Shown: positions 1-6,050 of the stretch, piece by piece | Position numbering within the stretch: position 1 is the first letter of the stretch | Layout of the letters: the number at the start of each line of letters is the position of its first letter | Assembly (NCBI GenBank): GCA_028276605.1 | Contig: JAPYWC010000032.1 | Location: 1 to 6,976, forward strand | DNA: 6,976 bases | Reading direction: 5' to 3' | Source: Desulfurococcales archaeon | GTDB taxonomy: Archaea; Thermoproteota; Thermoprotei_A; Sulfolobales; Ignisphaeraceae | Made by a program: the position numbers and the translations under genes | Notes under the pieces: generated by a model | What the model was told of the DNA's origin: nothing | Database searches by the model: none | The model's input: only the letters and a program-made list of their open reading frames with translations

Positions 1-170
1 ACCTGCTGACGAATATCAGTATGTGGAGTAATTGAAGGTGTGGAGAAAGTTGATGTAGGTGTGTACATAGGTCTTGCAGGTGAAGGTGCGGATATATACA
101 CGTGTATAAGTAGTAGCCCTAGTGCAAGCAGTATCGCTAAAACCATTAATATTACTAGAGCAGGCCTCAA
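1..170 (-). CDS. N-terminal part of a membrane-anchored, probably extracytoplasmic protein (runs off left edge)
   Basis: On the minus strand a frame stays open from a TTG at 170 to the window edge, giving 56 residues. They start MRPALVILMVLAILLALGLL, continue with a hydrophobic stretch to about residue 26 and then a Pro/Thr/Ser-rich segment (APSP, TPTSTFSTPSITP). A signal anchor followed by such a linker is typical of archaeal surface proteins, for example transporter substrate-binding proteins or proteases, but the catalytic or binding domain lies outside the window, so the function is unknown. The start is chosen because GGTGATC (plus bases 177-183) is a good SD six bases upstream; an in-frame GTG at 182 overlaps that SD and is less likely. 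A stop lies just beyond that GTG. The call is firm as a real gene start and open as to identity. Confidence 0.68.
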   Translation of the reverse strand, partial: MRPALVILMVLAILLALGLLLIHVYISAPSPARPMYTPTSTFSTPSITPHTDIRQQ

Positions 171-176
171 GTAATT

Positions 177-183
177 GATCACC
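177..183 (-). promoter_or_regulatory. Shine-Dalgarno site of the leftward partial gene
   Basis: GGTGATC on the minus strand matches the complement of the archaeal 16S 3' end (GATCACC) and sits six bases before the TTG at 170. It decides the start codon of the partial gene. Confidence 0.65.
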
Positions 184-184
184 T

Positions 185-201
185 TTCAGCAAAATGCTGA
201 A
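185..201. repeat. Perfect 7-bp inverted repeat with AAA centre in the leader of the leftward gene
   Basis: TTCAGCA-AAA-TGCTGAA is a perfect 17-base dyad. It ends one base before the SD of the leftward partial gene, so it would lie in that gene's 5' leader or downstream promoter. It could be the operator of a dimeric regulator, or a small hairpin that affects access to the SD. No T-tract follows on either strand, so it is unlikely to be a terminator. Confidence 0.5.
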
Positions 202-560
202 TTCTGTAACAAAGCTAAAAACTAATATTGCTCTTGTTAGTGAGATAATGTGCTAATCAATTCAATGTATATGTGATTATGTTTGCTAAAGCTTGAGCCA
301 CACACTTTTGTCGAACTTGTCAATCTTCTCATAAGCAGGTTTCACCAAAACTATGCTGTGAGATGCTATACCCATTAGTAGAGTCATCTTCTAACGTTTC
401 GCTCTAATGCTCTTCAATACCTACTTTATTGACGTATATCACTCATATCAATCTTTATCTTATCGATATCCCTCAAAGTACCTACTACTAGCTTTTGTGT
501 AACCTGCTTGAAGCAGTATAGGAGGTTACATCGAATTAATTCTGATAGTGATTACGAGAG
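202..560. other. Gene-poor stretch with inverted repeats and short broken frames
   Basis: No frame here has both a usable start and an SD. The minus strand holds a 33-codon ATG frame (387 to 286, beginning MTLLMGIASHS) and an open stretch (551 to 426) with protein-like composition but no good start. Together they could be traces of a decayed gene. The only other structure seen is the nested inverted repeat at 498-530. A leftward promoter for the gene starting at 170 is expected near 214-226, where the minus strand is AT-rich (AATATTAGTTTTTAG), but no clean TATA box stands out. Confidence 0.4.
498..530. repeat. Nested inverted repeat containing a GGAGGT SD-like core
   Basis: The outer arms are TGTAACCT (498-505) and AGGTTACA (523-530), a perfect 8-bp match. 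Inside lies a second perfect dyad, CTGCTT-G-AAGCAG (504-516). Read as one structure, TGTAACC plus TGCTT pairs with AAGCA and GGTTACA, leaving GTATAGGA bulged. The right arm overlaps GGAGGT (521-526), a strong SD core, yet no ATG, GTG or TTG follows at a normal distance; the nearest are GTG at 548 and ATG at 561. Possible roles are an operator pair, a leader structure, or the scar of a lost gene start. Confidence 0.45.
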
Positions 561-1016
561 ATGTTAATGGAAGCAATGCGCTATTGCATCTCAAGAGGTT
601 TAAAACCTTGGGTGCTCAAGCTATGTGTGAGTGTTATGAGAACGAGGTTTGTTCTAGTAGGGCTTCTCCAAATTGTTGGCAAGATGATTGACTTGATGGG
701 TAAGGCTAAGGAGCTTGCAAATCCATTTAACCTTCCATGTGAAGTCGTGGAGGTGTACCTAACAACGAAGATAATTGCTCAGCAGTACAACCTGAAGTAC
801 AATACGCTAGTTCTTTGCATAAATGGAGAGGTTTATGGAAGCAATTCATTCGATATAGGTTCTAAGGAGTATGCAGAGCCAGTGAGATACATCCTTGTAA
901 ATACCTTCAACATAAGGGGACACGACGCATTCAAGCTATCCCTAGTCCTCAGAAGATCTAGTAGCGTAGCTGTGCTTAAGCAAGGAGGTATTGTAAAGGT
1001 TTTGTACTCAATTTAG
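561..1016 (+). CDS. Hypothetical protein, 151 aa, possibly a gene remnant
   Basis: I do not recognise this protein. The frame is open for 151 codons and ends 57 bases before the receptor gene start. Residues 1-50 are hydrophobic and basic with several Met and Cys. From about residue 55 the composition looks like a soluble alpha/beta protein, with a segment near NGEVYGSNSFDIGSKEYAEP and a Ser-rich, basic C-terminus. The ATG at 561 has no convincing SD. A second frame open from 512 to 691, with GTG at 548, overlaps the first 43 codons and also has natural-looking composition. An intact ancestor could therefore have run from frame 2 into frame 0, with a frameshift between 561 and 690. The downstream two-thirds is more believable as coding than the start. 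It could be a genuine lineage-specific gene, a decayed fragment, or a chance frame. Confidence 0.38.
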   Translation: MLMEAMRYCISRGLKPWVLKLCVSVMRTRFVLVGLLQIVGKMIDLMGKAKELANPFNLPCEVVEVYLTTKIIAQQYNLKYNTLVLCINGEVYGSNSFDIGSKEYAEPVRYILVNTFNIRGHDAFKLSLVLRRSSSVAVLKQGGIVKVLYSI

Positions 1017-1017
1017 G

Positions 1018-1030
1018 AAAAGTTTATATT
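1018..1030 (+). promoter_or_regulatory. TATA-type promoter of the TRAP-TAXI cluster
   Basis: AAAAGTTTATATT reads as an A-rich B-recognition element followed by the TATA box TTTATATT (1023-1030), 51 bases before the ATG at 1074. Transcription would begin about 25 bases downstream, near 1050, giving a leader of roughly 24 bases that contains the SD. It is one of the clearest archaeal promoters in the window. It also argues against the upstream in-frame TTG at 1029, which lies inside the promoter. Confidence 0.62.
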
Positions 1031-1057
1031 GGTTTGTACTCATGTAATCTTTCTTAA

Positions 1058-1070
1058 GAGGTGTTCACCT
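1058..1070 (+). promoter_or_regulatory. Shine-Dalgarno site inside a short inverted repeat
   Basis: GAGGTG (1058-1063) is a strong SD ten bases before the ATG at 1074. It is also one arm of AGGTG-TT-CACCT (1059-1070), so the SD could pair with the bases just after it. A two-base loop is too tight for RNA, so a folded form would be AGGT-GTTC-ACCT. At high temperature so short a stem may be meaningless, and the dyad could instead bind a repressor. Confidence 0.5.
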
Positions 1071-1073
1071 GTA

Positions 1074-2093
1074 ATGATGCTCTTACAGAAAGGAGTTTCA
1101 AAAACTGTTGTAGCTATTGCTATAGCGATAGCTATTATTGTGGTAGGAATAGTTGTATACATTGCTTTAACTACTCAAGCTCCTAAAGCCCCGTATAAGC
1201 TAGTGATATTTACTGGAGGTACTGGAGGTGTTTACTACCCTATCGGAGTTAAACTTTCTGAACTCCTCAATAAGTATGCAGGAGATAGGATAACAGCTTC
1301 TGTATCCACAAGTGGTGCTTCAGTAGCAAATGTGAGAGCTCTAGCTGCAGGAGATGCCAACTTAATATTTGTTCAGAATGACATTGCTTACTATGCCTAT
1401 AAAGGTATCTACATGTTTAACGGCTCTCCAGTAATAACCATAAGAGGCTTGGTTATTCTATACCCAGAGATTATACAAATTGTTGTTAGAGCTGATAGCG
1501 GTATTAAGACCTTGTACGATTTAGCAGGTAAGAGAGTTGCTGTTGGAGCTAGTGGTAGTGGCACAGTTGTAGAAGCGGAGATAATACTTAAAGCTGCTGG
1601 GCTATGGAATAAGATAACGCCTCAATACCTAGACTTTAGGCAAGCAGCTGAAGCGTTAAGGCTTGGACAGATAGATGCTGCATTTGTTGTTGCAGGTATA
1701 CCAACAGCTGCTATAATGGAGCTATCAGCTACTGTACCCATCAACCTGGTTGAGGTACCAGATGAAGTGTATCAAGCCCTTCAGCAACAAGGCTACAGAT
1801 TCTTCACAAGGTTTGTAGTTCCCAAAGGCACATACACAGGTCTCGATAGGGATGTTAAGACCCTTGCAGTTATGGCCATGCTTGCAACAAGAGCTGATGT
1901 ACCAGACGACGTAGTCTACACAATACTTAAGACCATGTATGACCATATTGATGAGCTTCAACAAGCTCATGCAAGAGCAAAGGATATAAAGCTTGAAACA
2001 GCATTAGAAGGAATGCCAATACCTCTACACCCTGGTGCCATAAAATTCTTTGAGGAGAGAGGAATTAGAGTACCACCAGAACTTAGACCCTAG
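1074..2093 (+). CDS. TAXI-family TRAP transporter solute receptor
   Basis: This is the extracytoplasmic substrate-binding protein of a TRAP-TAXI importer. It should capture the substrate at the outer face of the membrane and hand it to the permease encoded two genes downstream. The 339-residue product has a basic N-terminus, a membrane helix at about residues 9-32 (Val/Ile/Ala-rich) and a short linker. The TAXI domain then opens with FTGGTGGVYYPIG near residue 45, the family signature, followed by STSGASVANVRAL, a VRADSGIKTLYDLAGKRVAVG segment and a GSGTVVEAEIIL segment. The protein probably stays tethered, since no lipobox Cys is visible. The start at 1074 is preferred over the in-frame TTG at 1029 because it has an SD at 1058-1063 and follows the TATA box at 1023-1030. 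Characterised TAXI proteins bind glutamate/glutamine or dicarboxylates such as 2-oxoglutarate. The substrate here cannot be read from sequence. Confidence 0.93.
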   Translation: MMLLQKGVSKTVVAIAIAIAIIVVGIVVYIALTTQAPKAPYKLVIFTGGTGGVYYPIGVKLSELLNKYAGDRITASVSTSGASVANVRALAAGDANLIFVQNDIAYYAYKGIYMFNGSPVITIRGLVILYPEIIQIVVRADSGIKTLYDLAGKRVAVGASGSGTVVEAEIILKAAGLWNKITPQYLDFRQAAEALRLGQIDAAFVVAGIPTAAIMELSATVPINLVEVPDEVYQALQQQGYRFFTRFVVPKGTYTGLDRDVKTLAVMAMLATRADVPDDVVYTILKTMYDHIDELQQAHARAKDIKLETALEGMPIPLHPGAIKFFEERGIRVPPELRP

Positions 2094-2122
2094 CGCCATG
2101 GTCTCACACAAATAAAGAAATC

Positions 2123-2665
2123 ATGAAGAAAAGAATATTTTTACTTTTTACACTTTTCTTATTACTTCCTCCAACCCTACTTACACCACTTATAGAGGTT
2201 AACAAAATAAGTATCGATAACGAGACCGCTATTTACCTACTCACAAAAGAAATTATTGTAACCCTGAAATATATTCACAGCGTAGAACTCACAGAAATAA
2301 TTGAAGAGTATAGAATTCATGATTGTAGCATAGAGCTGAAAAGGTTTGAATGGCCTGGTTATGGAGCAGGACTACCTTCAAGAATCAATGATATTACAAA
2401 CTATAGAAGGATGAACACAACGTTTATAATTGAGGGGGAGAAGCTAAATGTGAAATACCTTTATATAGACCTCAAGTACCGAGTTAAGCCGGAGCTCTAT
2501 ATCAATGGTTACGAGGTGAAAGGGGATAAGGTATTAATAGCTACATGCGTAAAAATCTCACTAATTGAGTTCTTGTTAAGTAATGTCATACAGCAAACCT
2601 TGATGGATGTAAACAACAAATCTAATTATTCTTTAAGTAATCTAAACCTTCATAGCCTCACTTAA
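2123..2665 (+). CDS. DUF1850 protein of the TRAP-TAXI cluster
   Basis: This 180-residue protein has a hydrophobic N-terminal segment (residues 5-24, KKRIFLLFTLFLLL onward) that is a signal peptide or anchor, so the rest should lie outside the membrane. Two family signatures are visible: YIHSVEL at 50-56 and GYGAGLP at 79-85, separated by an acidic EEYRI stretch. DUF1850 genes are commonly found between a TAXI receptor gene and its fused TRAP permease gene, as here. The role is not established; an accessory part in receptor-permease coupling or assembly is a guess. The gene begins 29 bases after the receptor stop and has no good SD. A nearby ATG at 2098 stops after five codons. After residue 160 the protein carries an Asn/Ser-rich tail that may be lineage-specific. 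Confidence 0.85.
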   Translation: MKKRIFLLFTLFLLLPPTLLTPLIEVNKISIDNETAIYLLTKEIIVTLKYIHSVELTEIIEEYRIHDCSIELKRFEWPGYGAGLPSRINDITNYRRMNTTFIIEGEKLNVKYLYIDLKYRVKPELYINGYEVKGDKVLIATCVKISLIEFLLSNVIQQTLMDVNNKSNYSLSNLNLHSLT

Positions 2666-2674
2666 AAAGATAGG

Positions 2675-2684
2675 GTTATAAAGC
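2675..2684 (+). promoter_or_regulatory. Possible internal TATA promoter for the permease gene
   Basis: GTTATAAAGC contains a TATA-like box (TTATAAAG, 2676-2683) 50 bases before the permease ATG at 2726, the same spacing as the cluster's main promoter. The preceding bases (GATAGG) are a poor B-recognition element. If active, it would let the permease be transcribed apart from the receptor. Confidence 0.4.
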
Positions 2685-2713
2685 TTTACCTTAACCTTAC
2701 TATACCTAACTCT

Positions 2714-2719
2714 GAGGTG
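2714..2719 (+). promoter_or_regulatory. Shine-Dalgarno site that sets the permease start
   Basis: GAGGTG ends six bases before the ATG at 2726. The in-frame GTG at 2717-2719 is part of this SD and is therefore unlikely to be the start. Confidence 0.65.
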
Positions 2720-2725
2720 CTGGAG

Positions 2726-4861
2726 ATGGCTGAAGCTTTTGTTATTGAGAGAACTTTATCTAGATGGTTACGAGTGCTTGTGTTAGTTCTAGCCTTCATA
2801 TTTGCATTCTATGAGATATTTGTTGTTATGGGTCTTAATTTCGCTCTTTACACCATCCTAAAGAACCTGGGTTTTGATGTGAAGGCCTTATTATATGCTC
2901 CAGACATACAGCAAAGTATGGCTTTTCTTCTAGGTCTTCTCCTACTTACTGCTTACATGCTTTATCCTGCGAGAAGGAGAGGAGCTAGTATAAGTAAGGT
3001 CCCTATCTATGATTACTTGCTAGGCTTAACCGCCTTTCTATCCATGCTTTACCTTGTAATAATTTTTCCACGTATTGTTCAGTTAGGCTATGTTGAAGCA
3101 ACTATAATTAATGTACTTGTACCTGTAGTAGCGATATTGCTTCTTCTAGAAGCTTCAAGAAGGGTCCTAGGTATTGCTCTACCTTTAATAACTTTAGCTG
3201 TGATGCTCCTTGGCTTAGCTTACGAAGGATTCAACATTAGGAGGTTTGTTAATCACATGTTTTATGCAAGAGAAGGAATCTTTGCAATTCCTCTCTACGT
3301 AATGGTATCCTACGTTTACGCATTTGTCTTATTTGGCTCTATACTTGAGAAGATTGGCGTTGGTGAGTACATAACAAAGTTCGTAATGTCTGTTGTTGGT
3401 CATAGATGGGGAGGACCTGCAAAAACAGCTGTTGTTGCAAGCGCTTTGATGGGCACTGTTAGTGGAAGCTCAGTCGCAAATGTTCTGACTACAGGTGTTT
3501 TCACCATACCCCTCATGAAGAAAGCTGGGTATCCGCCAGAGGTTGCAGGCGCCGTAGAGCCTGCTGCATCAACAGGAGGTCAACTAATGCCTCCTGTTAT
3601 GGGTGCAGCAGCGTTTGTTATGGCTCAATTCCTTGGGAGACCCTATAGGGATATAATGATTGCGGCAGCAATTCCTGCAATACTATACTTCACAAGCGTC
3701 TATGTATTCATTGATAGAGTTACTAAGAAGCTTAATATAAGACCTTTACCAAGGGATGCCTTGCCAAGATTTAGAGAGATGATTCCAGGTATATACCTGC
3801 TAAGCCCCATACCCATTATTACATGGCTTCTACTTGCTGGTTTAGAGCCTCAATACTCTGCTATAGCAGCTATAGCAACAGCTATCATTAGTGCCTGGAT
3901 ATATCAAAGAAACCTAAGTACAGCAGTAAAGCTCGTAGCATCAACTGCAATCATCTTATTAGGTGCTTTAGGATACTTTCTTGGTCTACCCCTAAGCACA
4001 TCGATGTTCTTTGCAGGTGCTCTATCAATAATCATAGCTATAGTTATAGGTATACTTATTAAGGGTTTGAAAGAGTTTGGTAATGCTATTATAAATGCTA
4101 TAGAGTCCTCGTTTAAGAGCTCAGCGGTGGTCTTCTTTGCTGCTTCATGTGCAGGGCTTATACAAGGCGTTCTTACAATGACGGGTTGGGCAACCGATAT
4201 CGGTTATAGGTTAGTTGATCTCTCTGGAGGAAACGTATTCATACTCATGTTCACAGCTATGTCTATAAGCCTCATCCTTGGTATGGGAGTCCCAACAACC
4301 GCTAACTACATAATTACGTCTACAATTGTTGGAACGCCTATGGCCAGAGCACTTGCAAGTATTACTGATATCGATCTAGAGCTTGCAAAGCTTGTTGCTC
4401 ATATGTTTGTGTTTTACTTTGGAATTATGGCTGACTTAACACCACCTGTAGCATTAGCATCTTATGCAGGGTCGATGCTTGCAAAATCATATTTCTGGAA
4501 AACTGCTTGGAATGCAACGAAATTTGCATTAGCAGGTTATCTAGTACCCTACATCTTTGCCTTAAACCCAGTCCTACTAATACTCCCAGCTCTAATCATG
4601 CCTCCAACAGTAGCTACTTACAAAATGGTTATTGGTATAGCTAGCAGTATACTATCGATACTGCTCTTAAGTGCAGGAATAGTTGGATGGCACTATACAC
4701 ATATAGGTCTAGCACAAAGAGCGCTGCTGATAGTTCTTGGTGTAGCAGCGCTAACACAGAATGAATTCATTGTTATAGCCTCACTGATTATCTATATAGC
4801 ACTTTACCTATACAACAGATCAAAAGCTATACGTGTGCAACAAGATATTCAAAAGCGTTAA
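2726..4861 (+). CDS. TRAP transporter fused 4TM/12TM permease (DctQ-DctM type)
   Basis: This is the membrane component of the TRAP-TAXI importer, expected to use a Na+ or H+ gradient to move substrate delivered by the receptor. The 711-residue protein is hydrophobic throughout. Residues about 15-170 form the small DctQ-like four-helix part, and the DctM-like transport domain follows. Signatures of that domain are GTVSGSSVANV (from residue 243), EPAASTGGQLMPP (from 278), LGMGVPTTANY (from 518) and ADLTPPVA (from 569). The two repeated halves carrying SGSS...GG.LMPP and GMGVPTT...DLTPP are the scaffold and substrate/ion-binding loops of the family. Length and fusion are normal for TAXI systems, and no C-terminal DUF3394 domain is seen. 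The start at 2726 follows an SD at 2714-2719. The gene lies 60 bases after the DUF1850 stop and ends 7 bases from the converging deacetylase frame. Confidence 0.95.
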   Translation: MAEAFVIERTLSRWLRVLVLVLAFIFAFYEIFVVMGLNFALYTILKNLGFDVKALLYAPDIQQSMAFLLGLLLLTAYMLYPARRRGASISKVPIYDYLLGLTAFLSMLYLVIIFPRIVQLGYVEATIINVLVPVVAILLLLEASRRVLGIALPLITLAVMLLGLAYEGFNIRRFVNHMFYAREGIFAIPLYVMVSYVYAFVLFGSILEKIGVGEYITKFVMSVVGHRWGGPAKTAVVASALMGTVSGSSVANVLTTGVFTIPLMKKAGYPPEVAGAVEPAASTGGQLMPPVMGAAAFVMAQFLGRPYRDIMIAAAIPAILYFTSVYVFIDRVTKKLNIRPLPRDALPRFREMIPGIYLLSPIPIITWLLLAGLEPQYSAIAAIATAIISAWIYQRNLSTAVKLVASTAIILLGALGYFLGLPLSTSMFFAGALSIIIAIVIGILIKGLKEFGNAIINAIESSFKSSAVVFFAASCAGLIQGVLTMTGWATDIGYRLVDLSGGNVFILMFTAMSISLILGMGVPTTANYIITSTIVGTPMARALASITDIDLELAKLVAHMFVFYFGIMADLTPPVALASYAGSMLAKSYFWKTAWNATKFALAGYLVPYIFALNPVLLILPALIMPPTVATYKMVIGIASSILSILLLSAGIVGWHYTHIGLAQRALLIVLGVAALTQNEFIVIASLIIYIALYLYNRSKAIRVQQDIQKR

Positions 4862-4868
4862 ACAAGTG

Positions 4869-5028
4869 TTATGCCTTTACCCTCCTAATTGTTTCCTCTA
4901 ACTTGCTAAGTATGCTAGGTATGCTCTCCTCAATTGCTTTTCCCGGCGACTCTTGCTCAGTCTCAACAGGTTTCTTAATGTCTAGTAATCCCTCTATGAA
5001 GCTTTCTGAATCCTGATACAAGTCCTCT
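4869..5028 (-). pseudogene. Out-of-frame C-terminal segment of the deacetylase gene
   Basis: A different minus-strand frame continues the deacetylase after GGGYG, with ESFIEGLLDIKKPVE followed by a Glu/Lys-rich helical tail ending in LSKLEETIRRVKA and a TAA at 4871-4869. The ESFIEGLL segment is the kind of closing helix expected after the GGGY motif, whereas the uninterrupted frame yields a basic tail ending GITRH. Removing one base anywhere from about 5028 to 5007 joins the two. Splicing at 5007 gives GGGYGRGLVSGFESFIEGLL; splicing at 5028 gives GGGYGEDLYQDSESFIEGLL. The segment fills what would otherwise be a 113-base gap before the permease stop. It may be a true mutation, an assembly or sequencing error, or a programmed +1 shift. 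Confidence 0.72.
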
Positions 5029-5937
5029 TCCATAGCCTCCACCAAGTATTACTACTGCTCCTCTCACTACCTCACGCCTTATCAGATCCCCTATATAGCT
5101 TCCATAGAGTGTAAATGTTGTTTCTGTAGCTTCTAACCCTGTTAACGGGTCATCCTTGTGAGCATCAAAGCCTGCAAACACTACTAGGATATCTGGCTTC
5201 ACAATGTTTATAGCCTTCTCCACAACGTTTCTCAGTATCCATGCGTATTCAGAGTCTCCAGCACCACTGTGAAGAGGTATGTTTATCTTTGTCCCTTCTG
5301 CCCCCTTGCCACCTATATCTGTTAACCAGCCTGTTCCTGGGTAAATACCCCACTCATGAATGTCTATGTGTACTGCTCTAGGCTCATTCCAGAGTATCTC
5401 CTGCGATCCGTTACCGTGGTGAGCATCGAAATCTATTGCTAGTACGGTAGCCCCCTTCTCTATAGCACTTAGAGCTGCTATTGATGTGTAGTCAAATATG
5501 CAGAACCCTAGTGTTGGTGCATTCATTACTTTTCCCTCTCTACCAGCGTGATGACCTCCTGGCCTAGCGAGAATTAGCCATGCTCTACCCCTGCTAAGAA
5601 CATCTAGTGCTGCTAACCTGGATGCAGCTGCAAATGATGCTGCTATATCACATGTGTATTCAGTTACATATGTATCTGGATCTATGTAGTGAAATCCTTT
5701 CCTACACTCACTCCTAACCCACTCAACATACCTTGAGCTATGAGCCATGAGAACAGCGTTATAGTTTGGTTCTGGAGCATCAACAAACTCTACATATCTT
5801 GATAGCTCTGTGTAACGAAGCTCAGCAACAATGCTCTCTACCCGCCAAGGACTCTCGCTATGCGAACCAGTTGGATCAGCGTGAAGCTTGTGCTTCTCTG
5901 TGTAAACAACGCGAAGCCTATCAATCACCTGCTTCAC
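4975..5937 (-). CDS. Histone deacetylase superfamily amidohydrolase, C-terminus lost to a frameshift
   Basis: This is an arginase-fold zinc hydrolase of the HDAC / acetoin-utilisation AcuC / acetylpolyamine amidohydrolase group. The family removes acetyl groups from lysine or polyamines; the substrate here is unknown. As read it has 320 residues. All core residues are visible: tandem His at 129-130 in RPGGHHAGREG, the zinc ligands Asp171 and His173 in DFDAHHGNG, the third ligand Asp258 in AGFDAHKDDPL, and the catalytic Tyr302 in GGGYG. After residue 303-310 the frame goes wrong and stops at 4975, while the natural C-terminus continues in another frame to 4869. The corrected protein would be about 355 residues. 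GTG at 5937 gives the longest product. GTG at 5928 may be the true start, since GGTGA (5938-5934) lies five bases upstream and the likely TATA box is near 5956. The gene is transcribed alone, converging on the TRAP cluster. Confidence 0.88.
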   Translation of the reverse strand: MKQVIDRLRVVYTEKHKLHADPTGSHSESPWRVESIVAELRYTELSRYVEFVDAPEPNYNAVLMAHSSRYVEWVRSECRKGFHYIDPDTYVTEYTCDIAASFAAASRLAALDVLSRGRAWLILARPGGHHAGREGKVMNAPTLGFCIFDYTSIAALSAIEKGATVLAIDFDAHHGNGSQEILWNEPRAVHIDIHEWGIYPGTGWLTDIGGKGAEGTKINIPLHSGAGDSEYAWILRNVVEKAINIVKPDILVVFAGFDAHKDDPLTGLEATETTFTLYGSYIGDLIRREVVRGAVVILGGGYGRGLVSGFRKLHRGITRH

Positions 5938-5952
5938 CAGAAAGAATGAATG

Positions 5953-5960
5953 GTTTTAAG
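5953..5960 (-). promoter_or_regulatory. Candidate TATA box of the deacetylase gene
   Basis: CTTAAAAC on the minus strand is centred about 28 bases from GTG 5928. Transcription would start near 5930, giving a leaderless or almost leaderless mRNA, which is common in Thermoproteota. The upstream bases (TACCC) are not a good B-recognition element. Confidence 0.33.
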
Positions 5961-6000
5961 GGGTAATAGCTTCTCGGCAAGACATTGTGATGTACCTATA

Positions 6001-6014
6001 CATTAATAATGTGT
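6001..6014 (+). promoter_or_regulatory. Candidate promoter of the 242-aa protein gene, with shared TAATAATGTGT element
   Basis: CATTAATAATGTGT includes a TATA-like TTAATAAT. The 11 bases TAATAATGTGT begin 47 bases before the ATG at 6051, and the same 11 bases occur at 6806-6816, 49 bases before the next gene's ATG. The position fits a TATA box with a leader of about 20 bases. Confidence 0.42.
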
Positions 6015-6050
6015 TGACTTGTTAAGGTAGTTACTAAGGGATGAATCAAG

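Noticed and set aside
286..387. 33-codon minus-strand ATG frame as a small gene
   Set aside because: It has no SD and a stop lies two codons upstream; it is mentioned only as a possible remnant.
333..509. 9-bp inverted match AAGCAGGTT (333-341) / AACCTGCTT (501-509) as mobile-element ends
   Set aside because: It is too short, has no target duplication and no transposase lies between; chance is likely.
566..844. Direct repeat ATGGAAGCAAT at 566-576 and 834-844
   Set aside because: It is a single 11-base match between unrelated codon contexts with no extension; probably chance.
1029..1073. Longer receptor start at TTG 1029
   Set aside because: It lies inside the TATA promoter and has no SD; ATG 1074 has a strong SD ten bases upstream.
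1725..1970. Minus-strand 81-codon frame
   Set aside because: It lies wholly within the receptor gene, is Cys-rich in an unnatural way and has no SD; it is a shadow.
2717..2725. GTG 2717 as permease start
   Set aside because: The GTG is part of the GAGGTG SD that serves ATG 2726.
5766..5966. Plus-strand 66-codon frame
   Set aside because: It is antisense to the deacetylase N-terminus and has low-quality composition; it is a shadow.
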